Shown: positions 8,873 through 18,488 of the stretch, piece by piece
Position numbering within the stretch: the first letter of the stretch is position 1
How the letters are laid out: every line of letters begins with the position of its first letter
NCBI RefSeq assembly: GCF_003858395.1
Contig: NZ_QWEV01000005.1
Coordinates: forward strand, 3,162,001-3,226,000
DNA length: 64,000 bases
Source: Acidipila sp. EB88
GTDB taxonomy: Bacteria; Acidobacteriota; Terriglobia; Terriglobales; Acidobacteriaceae
Direction of reading: 5' to 3'
The notes under the pieces: generated by a model
Databases searched by the model: none
What the model saw: only the letters and a program-made list of their open reading frames with translations
Told to the model about the DNA's origin: nothing
Translations under genes and position numbers: made by a program

Positions 8873-10930
8873 TCATCGCGCAAAAAGCTGCGCGATCGCG
8901 TGATGCGTGTCCCCGCCGTAAACCACCATCGGGTGCAGCTTTCCGGAAGACGGCGCAGTGACGGTGATGCGCGCCTGTCCTGCCGCGTCCAGCTCAGCGG
9001 TGCCTGCCGCGTGGCCCGAAAGGTACAGAGTCACTTTGCCGGTCGGTACCTCGGCGTGGCTGCTGACGGCGATGCTGTACGTGATCGCCCCACCCTTGGC
9101 GGCTTCAGCGGGTTGAGCCGTCAGCTTGATTGCGCTTTGTGGCTGCTGATTCAGCTCCGAGTCCAAGTAGCCGATGCGCAGATTGATCCAATCGGTCAAT
9201 GCCGCTACCGAATCAGCATACGTCGTCTGGGCGGATGCATTCGGCCACACTGTCTCGCCGAGCATCGGCCAACGCGCGAAGTTGTTCTGCGCCGACTGAG
9301 TGAGCATGGTGCCCTGCTGATCAATGGATGTGACCCAGTCGCTGAGGATTCCGTTGCTCTTCATGGTGTTCCATTGCTGGCGCACGTCTGCGACGAAGCC
9401 CGGATCAGTAAAGAGCTGGCGGTACCAGGGAGACTCTGTCTGCGTCCAGGGCACCGTTGGATTAACGATTGGTTGATAGTTCACGTTACCGGCCGAAATA
9501 TCAAAGTCCCACGCCGGGCCCATGTACAAGAGCGGGTTGTCAACGGACTTATAAAGATAAACGCTGGAGTAGAAAGCGCCACCGTCGACGTTGCCCATCA
9601 CGTCCGTCACGATGTAGTAGTTCACAAGTGCGGCCTCATCGAAGTAGGCTCGCCACCCCTGCGTCGGGTCGGTGTAGCTGGAGCTGAACATCGCATTCTC
9701 TGCGGTATCCACATATTGGCTGATATATGCTGTTTGCGCGGCCACTTCTGGATCGGGCGTGAAGTCAGGATCGATCAGTCCGATCGGCAGGTTGTGGGGT
9801 GTGACGAACACGAAGGCTTCATCCTCGTGCGCGTCAATCTCCATTAGGTAGCCACCGGTCAGATCTCCAGTGGTGTCCTGCTCGGTCAGCTCCGGGATAT
9901 TTACCCGGTGCGAGTCGACGTTTACCTTTTCGATCAGTTGATAGTTCCCCTCGTACTGGCCGTTCAGGTAGAGCTCCACGAACGCCGAGTGGGGCGCCCA
10001 CGGCATCAGGGTGGAGGTTCCGCTTGGCGTGGGGGAGCCGGCAGCTTCGGCAAGGTACCCGTTTGATCCATCGCCGTAGGGAATCGCATTGGCGAGATAG
10101 GACGCCGCCCAGTCCCGAAGCAGCGACTTATCGTCGTAGTTGGCGAGCAGCACGTAGCTCTTGCTCTTGTCGCAAATTGCTTTGCCGGAGCTCGTGACGT
10201 ATGGGCACTGCACACCCAGAAGCCCCAGCAGATCCACACTCGTCCCCAGCTTCATAGTGTACGGAAGCTTGGGCATCACCGACGTTGTATTGCCATGCAC
10301 GTGAAACGTGGCGGTGTTGTCAGAATCACCGCTTCCAGGCAGCAGGCTCGTGCTTCCGTCCGCAGACGTAATCGTTACGGTTCCGCTCACATCCGTTTCC
10401 GTGCTTGTGACAGGCACATTGCCGGTATCGATGCGAAGGACTGGCAGGTCCGTCTGCCCCGCCGCTGGAGAGAATGCCGCATTCGACAGAGACACTACGA
10501 GGGCAACTGTTGCAGTGGCAGTGACGCTGCCGGCCGTCGCATTCACGGTCACATTTGTGGTGGCACTACCGGGCCCCGGGAGCACGGTACTGGGAAAAGC
10601 CTCGGCATCCGCATTGGTGGCTGCCGTGAGGGTCAGCACTGCCGAAGCTCCGGGCAGCACGGTTGCAGGCTCTGAGGTGACAGTGATACCGCTGGGCAGA
10701 CCGGAAAGCCCAATGGTGACGGGCGTCGGCCCCGTTCCCGGCACGGTCACCGCGAGCGTCTGGGCGCTGCCCGGATAAATTGTGAGGTTGCTTTGTGCGG
10801 GCATGACCGTGAAGCTGTCAACAAGCACCGGGGCAGGAGCAGTGCTCCCAGCACCTCCGCAGCCTGTCGCGGTCGCCGCTGCAGCACAAACGAACGCTGC
10901 CGCCGAAAGAGAGCTGAACCGTTGAACCAT
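8873..10930 (-). CDS. CotH-kinase family surface lipoprotein-like protein
   Basis: 685 aa from the ATG at 10930 (upstream AGGTGG), chosen because it begins an export signal ending in a weak lipobox (ATATGC, Cys24). After a Ser/Thr/Pro-rich bacterial Ig-like region comes a CotH-type domain: FHVHGNTT, KLPYTMKLG, LLRDW, FVELYLNGQYEGNYQLIEK, GGYLMEIDAHEDEAFVF and MGPAWDFDIS, the last with acidic residues typical of CotH metal/ATP sites. A C-terminal Ig-like module (GKVTLYLSGHAAGTAEL) follows. CotH proteins are atypical protein kinases or surface proteins; the target here is unknown. Paralogue of the divergent gene at 11691, sharing long near-identical blocks. Confidence 0.85.
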   Translation of the reverse strand: MVQRFSSLSAAAFVCAAAATATGCGGAGSTAPAPVLVDSFTVMPAQSNLTIYPGSAQTLAVTVPGTGPTPVTIGLSGLPSGITVTSEPATVLPGASAVLTLTAATNADAEAFPSTVLPGPGSATTNVTVNATAGSVTATATVALVVSLSNAAFSPAAGQTDLPVLRIDTGNVPVTSTETDVSGTVTITSADGSTSLLPGSGDSDNTATFHVHGNTTSVMPKLPYTMKLGTSVDLLGLLGVQCPYVTSSGKAICDKSKSYVLLANYDDKSLLRDWAASYLANAIPYGDGSNGYLAEAAGSPTPSGTSTLMPWAPHSAFVELYLNGQYEGNYQLIEKVNVDSHRVNIPELTEQDTTGDLTGGYLMEIDAHEDEAFVFVTPHNLPIGLIDPDFTPDPEVAAQTAYISQYVDTAENAMFSSSYTDPTQGWRAYFDEAALVNYYIVTDVMGNVDGGAFYSSVYLYKSVDNPLLYMGPAWDFDISAGNVNYQPIVNPTVPWTQTESPWYRQLFTDPGFVADVRQQWNTMKSNGILSDWVTSIDQQGTMLTQSAQNNFARWPMLGETVWPNASAQTTYADSVAALTDWINLRIGYLDSELNQQPQSAIKLTAQPAEAAKGGAITYSIAVSSHAEVPTGKVTLYLSGHAAGTAELDAAGQARITVTAPSSGKLHPMVVYGGDTHHAIAQLFAR

Positions 10931-11690
10931 GCACCACCTGTCTGAGAAGAATGCGCCGATAGGGGCTCGTCTGAGATCACTAGCCGGAAACGAGTCCTTG
11001 ACGTGCGTTTTAACACAACGTGAGGAAGTTTCCTCATCCCGCACAACCAGTCTGGCGCCGGCTTCCTGCATGAAGTCCGACCAGAGCCACAGTAGGTTCT
11101 TCGCAGATCGGCAATGCAGCAGAGGTCATGCCGCGGTTCCTTAAAAATGAGAAGACCCGCGCACTCGATGTCGGTCACACAGAATTGCCGATTGATGAAC
11201 GGCGGGGTGAGAACTCCAGATCACGAACTTCAAGCCTTGGTCGGCCGATGTCGGCGATGAGACCACTGGATCGTTCGTCCAGGTTCGGCAGCCACCTGCC
11301 CGCCTACAGTCACGGCCGAGCAGGGGAAAATGCAGGGCTGCTGAGCGCTCATACGGCACAGAAGCACACTCAACGATAATCGTTCTGCGTTCTTTATCTG
11401 GTTAGGCATCTGGCGGAGTTTGCAAGGCTTGGATTGTGGCAGCCATGCTCAGCTGCGGGCTCGCGGCATCCCGGACGTGTTGTCATTCTCTTCCCATGGG
11501 TGTATGACTGACGGTTACGGATGTCTTCGTGCCTTGCCTTACCTTCTGGTAGCCTCCCGGGACATTCAACGTGCGTTCATAAAAGCATTTCCCTTGAGGT
11601 CTCTGTTGTTGCACAATGGGGCGACTTCTCGCGGGTCGCCCACCGACGCAGGCGCCAGAAGCGATGCCTATAATTTCCCAAGGATCAACT
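10931..11690. other. Divergent intergenic region of the CotH pair
   Basis: 760 bp without a convincing gene. It must hold the promoters of both CotH genes. A 16-bp dyad (TGAGGAAGTTTCCTCA, 11021-11036) lies about 90 bp upstream of the 10930 start. Nothing else is recognised. Confidence 0.6.
11021..11036. promoter_or_regulatory. 16-bp dyad upstream of CotH gene
   Basis: TGAGGAA-GT-TTCCTCA has perfect 7-bp arms. Its position upstream of the minus-strand CotH start suggests an operator; no regulator can be named. Confidence 0.35.
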
Positions 11691-14600
11691 GTGACACTTT
11701 CTGCAAAACCCTTCCCCCTGGCCGTATGCCTGTTTTCTGCGCTGTCCAGCGTAACTGTCCATGCACAGACCGCCCCATTCAATCTTTCTTCCAGCACTAC
11801 CTCGGTCACGCTTTATCCCGGCACCTCACAGACGATTCAGGTGCAAGCCTCCGGGACCAGTGTGTCTCCGATCCAGGTCATCGTGTCGGGACTGCCCACA
11901 GGCGTAACCGTCAGTAACCCGCCCCTCATACTGGCGCCCGGAGCCAGTGGCAGCATCACTCTCACCGCCGCGCTCAATGCCGATGCATCGTCCTTCCCGG
12001 CGCAGGGCCCTGCGGACGCGAATACGCATACCACGGCGATCACCGTGTCGGGTGTGGCTGGTCCCTATACGGCAACCAGCACACTGAATCTCACGGTGTC
12101 ACTGTCGAATGCCTCCTTCGCTCCGGCGCAGAACCAGCTCAACATTCCGATCCTGCGTATCAACACCAACAATGTGGGGATCACGAGCACGGATGTAGAT
12201 ACAGCCGCGACCATCACGATCACGTCCGCGGACGGGAGCACCACCTACCTGCCGGGTAGCAGCGACACCGACAACACCGCGACATTCCACATCCATGGCA
12301 ACACTACGGCGCAGATGCCGAAAAAGCCTTACACAATGAAGCTAGGCACAAGCGTTGATCTGCTGGGCCTGCTGGGGGTGAGCTGTCCCTACGTGACGAG
12401 CTCTGGTAAAGCGATCTGCGACAAGAGCAAGTCCTACGTGCTGCTGGCGAACTATGACGACAAGTCGCTGCTGCGCGACTGGTCTGCCTCCGCGCTTGCC
12501 AATGCCATTCCACTCGGCAATGGATACCTGAACTCAGCTGCTGGGTCGCCGACGCCGAGCGGTGGAACACAGCTGCTGCCGTGGGCTCCCCACTCCATCT
12601 TCGTCGAAGTTTATGTTGATGGCGCGTACATGGGGAACTATCAACTGATCGAGAGCGTGAAGGTAGATAGCCACCGGGTCAACATCACGGAACTGAGCGA
12701 GACTGACACCACCGACGACATCACGGGTGGGTACCTGATGGAGATTGATCAGCATCAGGACGAGGCTTTCGTCTTTCACACGCCGCACGGGCTGCCGATC
12801 GGCCTGATCGATCCGGACTTTACCCCTGACCCCGAGGTGAGCCAGCAAACCAGCTACATCTCCAGCTACGTGGACACCGCGGAGAACGCACTGTTCGGGT
12901 CAAACTTCACCAGTACGACGCTGGGATGGCGCGCCTATTTTGACGAAGCCGCGGCCGTGAACTACTACATCGTGAACGATGTGATGGGTAACGTGGATGG
13001 CGGAGATTTCTACTCAAGCGTTTACTTGTACAAGGCACAGGACAATCCTCTGCTGTACATGGGACCGATCTGGGATTTCGACATCAGCTCCGGCAACGTG
13101 AACTATGAAGCGATCGTGAACCCCACCGTACCATGGGTGCAGACCCAGGCCCTCTGGTACAAGCAGTGGTTCACCGATCCAGGGTTTGCAGCGGACGTGA
13201 CGACGCAGTGGAACGCGCTGAAGAACAACGGCGTGTTTACACAGTGGCTGTCTTCGATCCAGCAGCAGGGGAGTGCACTGGCGCAGTCGGGACAGAACAA
13301 CTTCAACCGCTGGCCGATCCTGGGCGAAACGGTGTGGCCGAACAAGGTGGCGCTTGGTTCCTACGCCGGAGAGGTTGCTTACCTCACCAACTGGTTGAAC
13401 ACGCGTATCGCCTACCTTGATTCGCAGTTCAACCACAAAGCGACCAGCACCGCGGCCATCGTAAGTGGACCGACGACTGCGCATGTTGGCGATACGCTGA
13501 CCTACAGCGTGCAGGTAACGGGAACAGGTGGCACCCCGACCGGCGCTGTGACCTTGCTGCTTTCAAACGGCGTATTGGGAACAGCCCAGCTGGACGGAAG
13601 CGGGCACGCCACCATCACGGGTGTGGCGACGGCTCCTGGCAGTTTCAGCGCTGTTGCCGTGTACAACGGTGACTCGTCGTTCGGCCTGTCGCAGTCCAAC
13701 GCCGAGGCACTGACCGCAACGGCTGCGTTGGTGGCAACCAGCACGGTGCTTACCGCGCCAGCTACCAGCTACCTGCAAGGAAGCAGCTTTGTTCTGCAAG
13801 CGCAGGTGACGAACCAGGCGCAGGCCGCCGTGCCTTCAGGCACTGTAACGTTCTCCTACGGCGGCTCCGCTCTCGGGCAAGCCACGGTCACCAATGGTGT
13901 CGCGACGCTGCCGGTGACTGCGGCATTGACCGGTACGTTGCCGGTCGGCTCGTACCCAGTGGTGGCAACTTATAGTGGGGACTCGGTGCACACTGGGAGT
14001 GCTGCAACGACCACCTTCAGCATCACAAGCTCAACCGGCGCAACAGCAGCACCCACCTTCTCGCTGGCTTCCGGATCCTACCCGGCCGGCCAGACAGTCG
14101 CCATCGGGGATAGCCAGGCTGGAGCCGTGATTCACTACACGGTCGACGGCACGCTGCCCACGGTCAGTTCGCCTGTTTACAACACGCCCATCGCCATCAA
14201 CAGCAGCGTCACGGTGCAGGCGCTTGCCGTAGGTCAAGCACTGGCTCCCAGTGCCGTAGCCACAGCGTCCTATCAGGTTCTTGTGGCATCCGGCACCGGG
14301 AACGGCTTCGCAGGCAACACGTCCATGGTTCTTAATGGTTCGGCGAAGATCAATGGCAACGCGCTGCAACTGACAGATGGAGGCACGTACGAAGCTGCTT
14401 CTGCATGGCTCGGCACTCCAGTGAACGTTCAGCGGTTCACCAATGACTTCACCTTCCAGCTGGTAAATGCGCAGGCCGATGGCATGACGTTTACGCTCCA
14501 GGGGGTAGGGACACAGGCCCTTGGTTCAAACGGTTGCGGACTGGGCTATGGAGCATGTGTGGGCCAGACAGGAAGCATCGCCAAAAGCGTAGGCTTCAAG

Positions 14601-14933
14601 TTTGATCTCTACGACAACTCGGGAGAGGGCAACGACTCGTTCGGCATCTACAACAACGGTTCTGCGCCAGCGAATATCGGCAGCATTGATCTCACGTCAA
14701 CTGGCTTGAATCTGCACAGTGGAGATGTCTTCCGCATGCACATGGTGTATGACGGAGCCTCGCTGCAACTCACGCTTACCGACACTGTCACGGGCAAAAG
14801 TGTGTCCGGCACTGTGAGCGGGAGCATCCCGGCAATCGTGGGCGGCAACACAGCCTATGCCGGGTTTACGGCTGGTACAGGAGGGGAGAGCGTCACGGCA
14901 AACATCCTCACCTGGACCTACACCGCGAACTAG
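11691..14933 (+). CDS. CotH-kinase protein with Ig-like, chitobiase-like and lectin-like modules
   Basis: 1080 aa from the GTG at 11691, chosen for the AAGGATC spacing and because the signal peptide (KPFPLAVCLFSALSSVTVHAQ) then starts normally; the ATG at 11664 is the alternative. Order of modules: Ig-like region, CotH domain (FHIHGNTT, KPYTMKLG, LLRDW, FVEVYVDGAYMGNYQLIES, MGPIWDFDIS), two bacterial Ig-like repeats (about residues 595-780), a chitobiase C-terminal-like unit (IHYTVDGTLPTVSSPVYN) and a terminal legume-lectin-like beta-sandwich (NDFTFQLVNAQADGMTFTL, GFKFDLYDNSGEGNDSFGIY). Exported and probably carbohydrate-binding. Paralogue of 8873-10930 with an extended C-terminus. A terminator follows. 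Confidence 0.87.
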   Translation: MTLSAKPFPLAVCLFSALSSVTVHAQTAPFNLSSSTTSVTLYPGTSQTIQVQASGTSVSPIQVIVSGLPTGVTVSNPPLILAPGASGSITLTAALNADASSFPAQGPADANTHTTAITVSGVAGPYTATSTLNLTVSLSNASFAPAQNQLNIPILRINTNNVGITSTDVDTAATITITSADGSTTYLPGSSDTDNTATFHIHGNTTAQMPKKPYTMKLGTSVDLLGLLGVSCPYVTSSGKAICDKSKSYVLLANYDDKSLLRDWSASALANAIPLGNGYLNSAAGSPTPSGGTQLLPWAPHSIFVEVYVDGAYMGNYQLIESVKVDSHRVNITELSETDTTDDITGGYLMEIDQHQDEAFVFHTPHGLPIGLIDPDFTPDPEVSQQTSYISSYVDTAENALFGSNFTSTTLGWRAYFDEAAAVNYYIVNDVMGNVDGGDFYSSVYLYKAQDNPLLYMGPIWDFDISSGNVNYEAIVNPTVPWVQTQALWYKQWFTDPGFAADVTTQWNALKNNGVFTQWLSSIQQQGSALAQSGQNNFNRWPILGETVWPNKVALGSYAGEVAYLTNWLNTRIAYLDSQFNHKATSTAAIVSGPTTAHVGDTLTYSVQVTGTGGTPTGAVTLLLSNGVLGTAQLDGSGHATITGVATAPGSFSAVAVYNGDSSFGLSQSNAEALTATAALVATSTVLTAPATSYLQGSSFVLQAQVTNQAQAAVPSGTVTFSYGGSALGQATVTNGVATLPVTAALTGTLPVGSYPVVATYSGDSVHTGSAATTTFSITSSTGATAAPTFSLASGSYPAGQTVAIGDSQAGAVIHYTVDGTLPTVSSPVYNTPIAINSSVTVQALAVGQALAPSAVATASYQVLVASGTGNGFAGNTSMVLNGSAKINGNALQLTDGGTYEAASAWLGTPVNVQRFTNDFTFQLVNAQADGMTFTLQGVGTQALGSNGCGLGYGACVGQTGSIAKSVGFKFDLYDNSGEGNDSFGIYNNGSAPANIGSIDLTSTGLNLHSGDVFRMHMVYDGASLQLTLTDTVTGKSVSGTVSGSIPAIVGGNTAYAGFTAGTGGESVTANILTWTYTAN

Positions 14934-14953
14934 CCACTCGCATGCAGTATCGA

Positions 14954-14996
14954 CGCGGTGGGCGCGCGCAGTGTGCGCCCACCGCGTTCCTTTTTG
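14954..14996 (+). terminator. Rho-independent terminator of CotH-lectin gene
   Basis: Twelve-base arms (CGCGGTGGGCGC at 14954-14965 with its complement at 14975-14986) are followed by TTCCTTTTT. It lies 20 bp after the stop codon. Confidence 0.8.
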
Positions 14997-15041
14997 CGAC
15001 GAGACATCTGTTTGGCCTCTTGCAAAGAGGCTCGTCCCGGT

Positions 15042-16481
15042 CTAGGGATGCTCCATCGACGGCGCGTTGTCGCCAGCAACAGGTAGAAGCAGGCAGCAAC
15101 GGAGTCCGCCAACATGCGTCTCGTCTGCAAAGATGTGGCCGCCGCTGTGCTCTACAGCCATCTTTGCGATTGCAAGCCCCAGTCCGATGCTGGGCCCGCT
15201 GGCTTGTATCGTCCCACGATAGAAGCGTTCGAAGATGCGGGTGTGTTCTCCAGCTGCGATCCCGGGACCCTGATCTTCTATACACACCTGCTGCATCGGC
15301 AGTCCATGCTTGTGGACATGCGCATGTTGCACATGAATGCGTGTGCCCTCGGGCGAGTACTTCACCGCATTATGCAATACGTTCAACAATGCACTGCGCA
15401 GAAGCATGCGATCGGCTCGGACGAGCTTTGACCCGTCATTTAACACTTCGATATCCACGCGCAGGCTGCGTTCTTCCAGCAGTACATCCAGCAGCAGGGC
15501 GACTTCCTGCACCAGCTCCGGTAGATCAAACGTTGTCAGTTCCAGAGGCGCCGATTCGTTGTCGGCGCGAGAGAGCAGCAGCAGCCCGTTGATCGTTTGC
15601 GTCAGTCGCTCGGATTCTTCGAGCATGGTGCTGATCACTGCAGAGAGATCCGCATGCTGGGCGTCAGGAGCAACCATCAGCGCTTCTTCGCCACTAGCTC
15701 GTAGCGAGGCGAGCGGCGTGCGAAGTTCGTGCGCGACATCTGCCGTGAACCGTCGCATTCGCTGGAAGGACTGGTCGAGCCGCTCCAGCAATTGGTTCAC
15801 TACCCCGGCCATACGTCCCAGTTCATCATCCCCAGGCGGCGGAATCGCAAGGCGCTCTCCGAGGTTCTCTGCGGTAATCTGCTCGGCACGCGCGGCCATG
15901 TCCTGCAGCGGCGCAAAGGCAGCTCGCGATAAGCGGTACCCGGCTCCGGCTGCAAGCAGCACGCTTGGCGGGAGAGCGAGCAGCAGCAAGTAGGAGAACC
16001 GCAACATCGTCGCATGCAGCGGACCCAGGTCATACCCGAGCCGGATCAGAATCGGCTGACCGTTCAGCGGGTGGAGGTGGCTGGCAAACAGCACTTTCCG
16101 TCCGTCGCTGAGCTCTGCATCCCGACGTTCGAACCAACCTACGCCTTCGCGGGGATACGTCGGATGCCCCAGTTCATGCCCGAAAAGAGACTGGCTGCGA
16201 AGCAACAGATCGCCCTTGGCATTGTGTACTTCCAAGAGGCGGTTCACCAGAAGACGGGATTGAGGGTGCGAGTAGTACTCATCGTGGAGATGCAGCTGTC
16301 CATCGTTGCCGAAGTACAGCAATCCCTCCACGGCCTCCGTCTCCTGGACCTCCGCGCGATAGATCTGTTCTCTAAGCTGCGCATACTGGAATAGAAAAAC
16401 GGCAGCCACGTAGACGGCCAGCACAGCCACGAACACGCCGGTGTACCGCAGAGTGAGTCGGGTACGAACGCGTAGCCTCAT
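15042..16481 (-). CDS. Membrane sensor histidine kinase (CusS-like)
   Basis: 479 aa. A first membrane segment (about 13-32), a periplasmic loop (about 33-158), a second segment (about 162-182), HAMP (about 185-240), an H-box with His251 (FTADVAHELRTPLASL) and an ATPase domain with N-box (LLNVLHNAVKYSPEG), G1 (DQGPGIA), F-box (IFERFYRG) and G2 (GLGLAIA). It should autophosphorylate and pass phosphate to the regulator encoded just upstream. The start overlaps the regulator stop (ATGA). The domain plan matches heavy-metal/envelope stress sensors of the CusS type, but the loop has no recognisable metal motif. Neighbouring RND operon is a plausible target. Confidence 0.9.
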   Translation of the reverse strand: MRLRVRTRLTLRYTGVFVAVLAVYVAAVFLFQYAQLREQIYRAEVQETEAVEGLLYFGNDGQLHLHDEYYSHPQSRLLVNRLLEVHNAKGDLLLRSQSLFGHELGHPTYPREGVGWFERRDAELSDGRKVLFASHLHPLNGQPILIRLGYDLGPLHATMLRFSYLLLLALPPSVLLAAGAGYRLSRAAFAPLQDMAARAEQITAENLGERLAIPPPGDDELGRMAGVVNQLLERLDQSFQRMRRFTADVAHELRTPLASLRASGEEALMVAPDAQHADLSAVISTMLEESERLTQTINGLLLLSRADNESAPLELTTFDLPELVQEVALLLDVLLEERSLRVDIEVLNDGSKLVRADRMLLRSALLNVLHNAVKYSPEGTRIHVQHAHVHKHGLPMQQVCIEDQGPGIAAGEHTRIFERFYRGTIQASGPSIGLGLAIAKMAVEHSGGHIFADETHVGGLRCCLLLPVAGDNAPSMEHP

Positions 16482-17212
16482 GCCTGCTCCTTGAGTCTGA
16501 ATCCAAGCCCGCGCACTGTATGGAGGAGCCGGGTGGGGAAAGGCTCGTCCAGCTTCTGTCGCAATCGAGCGATCTGCACATCGATGACGTTGTTCAGCGG
16601 GGTGAATCGTGATGTTTCATGCCAGACGTTCTTAGCAAGCATCTCGCGGGACACTACGCCACCCTTCTGCTCGGCAAGATAGACCAACAACGCGAACTCC
16701 CTTGATGTGAGGTCCAGGCGAATGTCCCCCCGCGTAGCCACGTGCTGCACCGGATCGAGCCGCAGATCCCCGACCGTCATCTCAGTCTGGGGCGGCGCGT
16801 GTCCGCCGGCCCGTCGCAGAAGGGCGCGCACCCGCGCGATGAGCTCGGGGAGTGAAAACGGCTTTCCGAGGTAATCGTCCGCGCCAGCCTCCAAGCCTCG
16901 AACCCGATCCTCCGGTTCGTTCTGCGCAGTGAGCAGCAGCACGGGTGTCACAACACCTGCCGAGCGCAAGCGTGCAAGAAGGTCCAATCCGCTACTTTGC
17001 GGAAGGCCAATGTCCAGGACGATCAGGTCAGGCGGTCGCGCTTGCAGCAGCGAGAAGGCTTCCTCAGCTGAACCGGCTATCGCCGTACTGAACTCTTCCG
17101 GATGCAGCGCACGCGCGACGGTCTCAAGCAGCCTGGCTTCGTCATCTACCAGCAGGATGTGGCGAGTAGTAATGGTTTTGGCCCCTCGACCTTCCTGACG
17201 ATCATGGCTCAT
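16478..17212 (-). CDS. OmpR/PhoB-family response regulator
   Basis: 244 aa. The receiver has the acidic pair D23/D24, phospho-acceptor D67 (LIVLDIGLP), Thr in LLLTAQN and K117 (DDYLGKPF); a winged-helix DNA-binding domain follows (LTSREFALLVYL, VDVQIARLRQKL, TVRGLGFRL). All catalytic residues are present. It is first in an overlapping operon with the sensor kinase. Three 11-bp-spaced direct repeats at 17244-17273, immediately upstream and between this gene and the divergent gene at 17331, are a good candidate for its own binding site. Confidence 0.92.
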   Translation of the reverse strand: MSHDRQEGRGAKTITTRHILLVDDEARLLETVARALHPEEFSTAIAGSAEEAFSLLQARPPDLIVLDIGLPQSSGLDLLARLRSAGVVTPVLLLTAQNEPEDRVRGLEAGADDYLGKPFSLPELIARVRALLRRAGGHAPPQTEMTVGDLRLDPVQHVATRGDIRLDLTSREFALLVYLAEQKGGVVSREMLAKNVWHETSRFTPLNNVIDVQIARLRQKLDEPFPTRLLHTVRGLGFRLKEQA

Positions 17213-17243
17213 CTCGTAATGGTGGCGAAAGGCCAGCGCGAAA

Positions 17244-17273
17244 ATGTAAGGGAAATGTAAGGATTATGTGAGG
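17244..17273. promoter_or_regulatory. Triple 11-bp-spaced direct repeat, putative regulator box
   Basis: ATGTAAGG at 17244, ATGTAAGG at 17255 and ATGTGAGG at 17266, each exactly 11 bp apart. Direct repeats with this period are the usual binding pattern of OmpR/PhoB-type dimers. The site lies in the divergent interval between the regulator operon and the gene at 17331. Confidence 0.6.
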
Positions 17274-17330
17274 TGATTCGGTGGTCTGATCGTGTTCAGA
17301 CAGCCCATATTTGGGTCCGGAGCCGCCTCC

Positions 17331-18065
17331 ATGATCAGTTTTCTTCTGCTCGCTGCCCTCACTGCACCGTCCGCGCTGCCGGCGCAAACCACGCTTCCCG
17401 TGATCTTCCCGCACACGGTTTCCGCGAAGGACGCGCAGGTGGGTAAGTCTGTGGAGGCAAAAACAACGGCACCTGTACGTCTTGCTTCGGGCGAAGTCAT
17501 CCCTAAGGGGGCCAAGGTGAGCGGGCATGTGGTGGAAGCGACTCCGTTCGTCTGGGACAGCACTCCCTATGCGAAGCAGAAAGCTGCCGTGCTCGCGGTC
17601 CAGTTCGACTCAGTGGACGATCGAGGGGTTGCCATTCCCCTGCACGTGGCGCTGCGTGCCATGGCAGATCCGCTGTCCAGCTGGGACGCCGATCGGCCGC
17701 TGCCATCGGATGTTGACCACTCCGGCACCACCACGCAGGTGGGCGGAGACCAGAACACGCCCTGGATCAAGGAAGTGACCTCCTCTGACGGAGACATTGT
17801 CGGCTATCACCATAATGGCTTCGTTTACGCGCACCTACTTGGCAGCGGGACTTGCGATGCAAGTGACACAGAACAAGCCATGGGGATCTTCTCGGCATCC
17901 GCCTGCGGGCTTTACGGTATGCCCCAGGAGTCGGTCGAGAGCAAGCCTTCTGCAAGCGGCGTGACTGTGGTCCTCCACTCCACGAAACGCAATGTAGAGA
18001 TTCATGCGAACGCCCAGGCGCTCCTTGAGGAATCTGCGGCGACGCTTCAGGCTGACGCTCGCTAA
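17331..18065 (+). CDS. Exported hypothetical protein
   Basis: 244 aa from the ATG at 17331 (MISFLLLAALTAPSALPAQ, a signal peptide); a GTG at 17292 would only add residues before it. A stretch around residues 30-75 (KSVEAKTTAPVRLASGEV, then IPKGAKVSGHV) resembles the beta-rich segments seen in VirB10/TrbI-like exported proteins of Acidobacteria, but the match is by eye. I do not recognise a catalytic motif. It is divergent from the two-component operon across the 11-bp repeats and lies 66 bp upstream of the DUF190-RND operon, so it may be controlled by that system. Confidence 0.7.
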   Translation: MISFLLLAALTAPSALPAQTTLPVIFPHTVSAKDAQVGKSVEAKTTAPVRLASGEVIPKGAKVSGHVVEATPFVWDSTPYAKQKAAVLAVQFDSVDDRGVAIPLHVALRAMADPLSSWDADRPLPSDVDHSGTTTQVGGDQNTPWIKEVTSSDGDIVGYHHNGFVYAHLLGSGTCDASDTEQAMGIFSASACGLYGMPQESVESKPSASGVTVVLHSTKRNVEIHANAQALLEESAATLQADAR

Positions 18066-18131
18066 AACCAGCGCACGTTCCGACCGCATGGATCGAGCTT
18101 CCTGCGCACCCTACATTCGGAGGAATCCCGC

Positions 18132-18488
18132 ATGCTGTCACCCGGTCGTGCGTACAAGGTAAGTGTCTACCTGAATAAAGATTCAAGCGCAGAGACCAAC
18201 TTCCTGCATGAAGCCGTCCGAGCGCTCCTGCAGGAGCGCTCAATCGCGGGTCTCACTACCTATCTGCCCTTTGCTGGATTCGGTCCGCATCAACAGTTGC
18301 ACCGCCAAGGCGATGGGCCAGTAAACGGAGAGCATCTTCCGATCCTGCTCGTTTTCATCGATGTCGAAGAACGCGTCCGCGCAATCCTGCCTGAACTCAA
18401 GACGCTGGTCACCGATGGCTTGATAGAGATGCACCCTGTCGAAATCATCCAGCATACTTTTCGCGACGGGAGAGTAGACGGACGTTGA
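18132..18488 (+). CDS. DUF190 (PII-like) small protein leading the RND operon
   Basis: 118 aa. The sequence follows the DUF190 pattern: KVSVYLNKDS, a helix EAVRALLQERSIAGLTTY, GFGPHQQLH, then LPILLVFIDVEERVRAILPEL and LITDGLIEM-like ending (VTDGLIEMHPVEII). DUF190 proteins have a ferredoxin-like, PII-related fold and usually accompany fluoride channels or transporters; their ligand is mostly unknown. The RBS-like GGAGGAAT precedes the start, and the stop overlaps the TTG start of the TolC gene, so it is translated with the efflux system. A regulatory role for the pump is inference. Confidence 0.8.
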   Translation: MLSPGRAYKVSVYLNKDSSAETNFLHEAVRALLQERSIAGLTTYLPFAGFGPHQQLHRQGDGPVNGEHLPILLVFIDVEERVRAILPELKTLVTDGLIEMHPVEIIQHTFRDGRVDGR

